Assembly: GCA_934667175.1 (NCBI GenBank)
Contig: CAKULN010000006.1
Span: 29,417 to 93,416, forward strand
Reading direction: 5' to 3'
DNA length: 64,000 nt
DNA from: an uncultured Bacteroidales bacterium
GTDB taxonomy: Bacteria > Bacteroidota > Bacteroidia > Bacteroidales > UBA932
Under the pieces are notes generated by a model, which worked only from the letters and a program-made list of their open reading frames with translations, had not been told where the DNA came from and did not search any database. The position numbers were made by a program, and so were the translations under genes. Positions 63,561-64,000 of this stretch are shown one piece after another; position 1 is the first letter of the stretch, and each line of letters opens with the position of its first letter.

Positions 63561-63707
63561 CTACTTTTTACGGTAATGAGCCTTGACATAATACTTTTTG
63601 CCATTAACCATCCTGAAATGACCTCTGACAAAAACTATATGTGCGACATCCTTGCAGTCTATGCAAAGGCGCTCGTCAACGCTTATTTGGATAATAATGT
63701 TTTTCAT
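63561..63707 (-). CDS. Small basic protein, 48 residues
   Basis: ATG 63707, TAG 63561-63563. It has a CIDC pair near the middle and a basic tail with VRGHFRMVNGKKYYVKAHYR, a G-H-x-R ... H-x-R pattern I recall from short Bacteroidota hypotheticals. No signal peptide. It is followed by a strong hairpin, which supports a small transcription unit. Function unknown; could also be chance. Confidence 0.5.
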   Translation of the reverse strand: MKNIIIQISVDERLCIDCKDVAHIVFVRGHFRMVNGKKYYVKAHYRKK

Positions 63708-63776
63708 TACAAAAAATGAATTTGGAGTATGCTGCGAGCCGGGAGCGGCTTGTCAAGATCACATCGCCCGTCAAAC

Positions 63777-63812
63777 AAAAAACAGGGCAAGAAAAAAACT
63801 TTCCGACCCTGT
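63777..63812 (-). terminator. Terminator of the candidate small RNA
   Basis: Minus strand ACAGGG ... CCCTGT stem followed by TTTTTT. Confidence 0.5.
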
Positions 63813-63855
63813 ATTAAATTCGCGTTGAGCTTGCCTCTCAACTCCTATTATTATC
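63777..63855 (-). ncRNA. Candidate small RNA with terminator
   Basis: On the minus strand a TATCTTTG box (63861-63868) is followed by about 78 nt that can fold as GTTGAG-loop-CTCAAC, then ACAGGG...CCCTGT with an inner GAAA/TTTC pairing, then six T (terminator at 63777-63812). Box, two hairpins and T-run in this order look like an independent short transcript. No family match claimed. Confidence 0.35.
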
Positions 63856-64000
63856 CGAGACAAAGATAATTAAAGTTTCATTGATTACAAATAATTTGTC
63901 ACAAATTTGCAGTCACAAATTTGCCGGAAGTTTGACACTTCCATGAACTGAAAATCCACGTATGAATCCCGTAAATAATTGATAGAGTTCCGCCCGGAAC

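Larger units (their letters stand above)
63449..64000. other. Right-edge region with hairpins, a tiny ORF and a possible sRNA
   Basis: From left: perfect hairpin (63487-63513), 48-codon ORF on the minus strand (63561-63707), possible small RNA (63777-63855), and AT-rich sequence with a direct repeat TCACAAATTTGC at about 63898 and 63913. GGAAG-TTTGACA-CTTCC near 63929-63945 is a small hairpin. No larger gene was found to 64000. Confidence 0.5.

Noticed and set aside
1..64000. tRNA, rRNA, insertion sequences or prophage
   Set aside because: No cloverleaf with TTC-arm consensus, no rRNA-like stretch and no transposase, integrase or phage structural motif was seen in any reading frame I examined.

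Overview
The window looks like chromosome from a member of the Bacteroidota, most probably order Bacteroidales. Evidence: two SusC/SusD pairs, a one-protein hybrid two-component regulator, many lipoproteins with short Bacteroidota-type lipoboxes, promoter boxes of the TAnnTTTG type, and a ParE/DUF1573/two-[4Fe-4S] ferredoxin housekeeping set. I cannot name a genus from sequence alone. No rRNA, tRNA, IS transposase, CRISPR array or phage gene was recognised.

Region 1 (1-24.2 kb, all on the minus strand) is one dense gene train with gaps from -4 to +26 bp. Read 5' to 3' it encodes: a LacI-type regulator fused to an FAD-dependent oxidoreductase; a sodium:solute symporter; a zinc-type dehydrogenase fused to a PfkB sugar kinase; a GH3 glycosidase; a lipoprotein of unknown function; SusC; SusD; two related calcineurin-like phosphoesterases; a 48-residue peptide; a beta-helix lipoprotein; and a histidine phosphatase fused to a propeller-like region and a WbsX/GH99-like domain that runs off the window. 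It reads as an unusual polysaccharide utilization locus (PUL) that combines glycosidases with three phosphatase-type enzymes and a private route for importing, oxidising and phosphorylating a small product. The substrate is unknown; a phosphorylated glycoconjugate or polyol-phosphate polymer is my inference.

Region 2 (24.2-28.5 kb) is a lower-GC, scarred accessory patch. It holds a collapsed AbiEi/AbiEii pair, a PP2C phosphatase next to a 5'-truncated vWA gene, a fragment repeating the PP2C 3' end, and an apparently intact HTH/AbiEii type toxin-antitoxin pair with a perfect inverted repeat just before its start codon.

Region 3 (28.5-44.6 kb) has one unknown lipoprotein gene, then a second PUL: SusC, SusD, GH30 and a GH43-GH35 fusion, divergent from a hybrid two-component sensor/regulator. 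The enzyme set fits beta-1,3/beta-1,6-galactan (type II arabinogalactan). The regulator gene carries a frameshift near 40.89 kb that separates its signal peptide and first propeller repeats from the rest.

Region 4 (44.7-64 kb) is mostly housekeeping: NfeD-like plus flotillin plus a small HTH regulator, a tandem esterase, an M16 protease with a paralogous HTH gene, a LysR regulator, a ferredoxin, a 10-TM exporter, a DUF1573 protein, ParE, an acyltransferase, an acyl-CoA ligase and a GH110 alpha-galactosidase. Between them lie two REP-like hairpins, a 168-bp palindrome, a degenerate 25-bp tandem array beside a decayed pRiA4b-ORF3-like gene, and a possible small RNA at the right edge.
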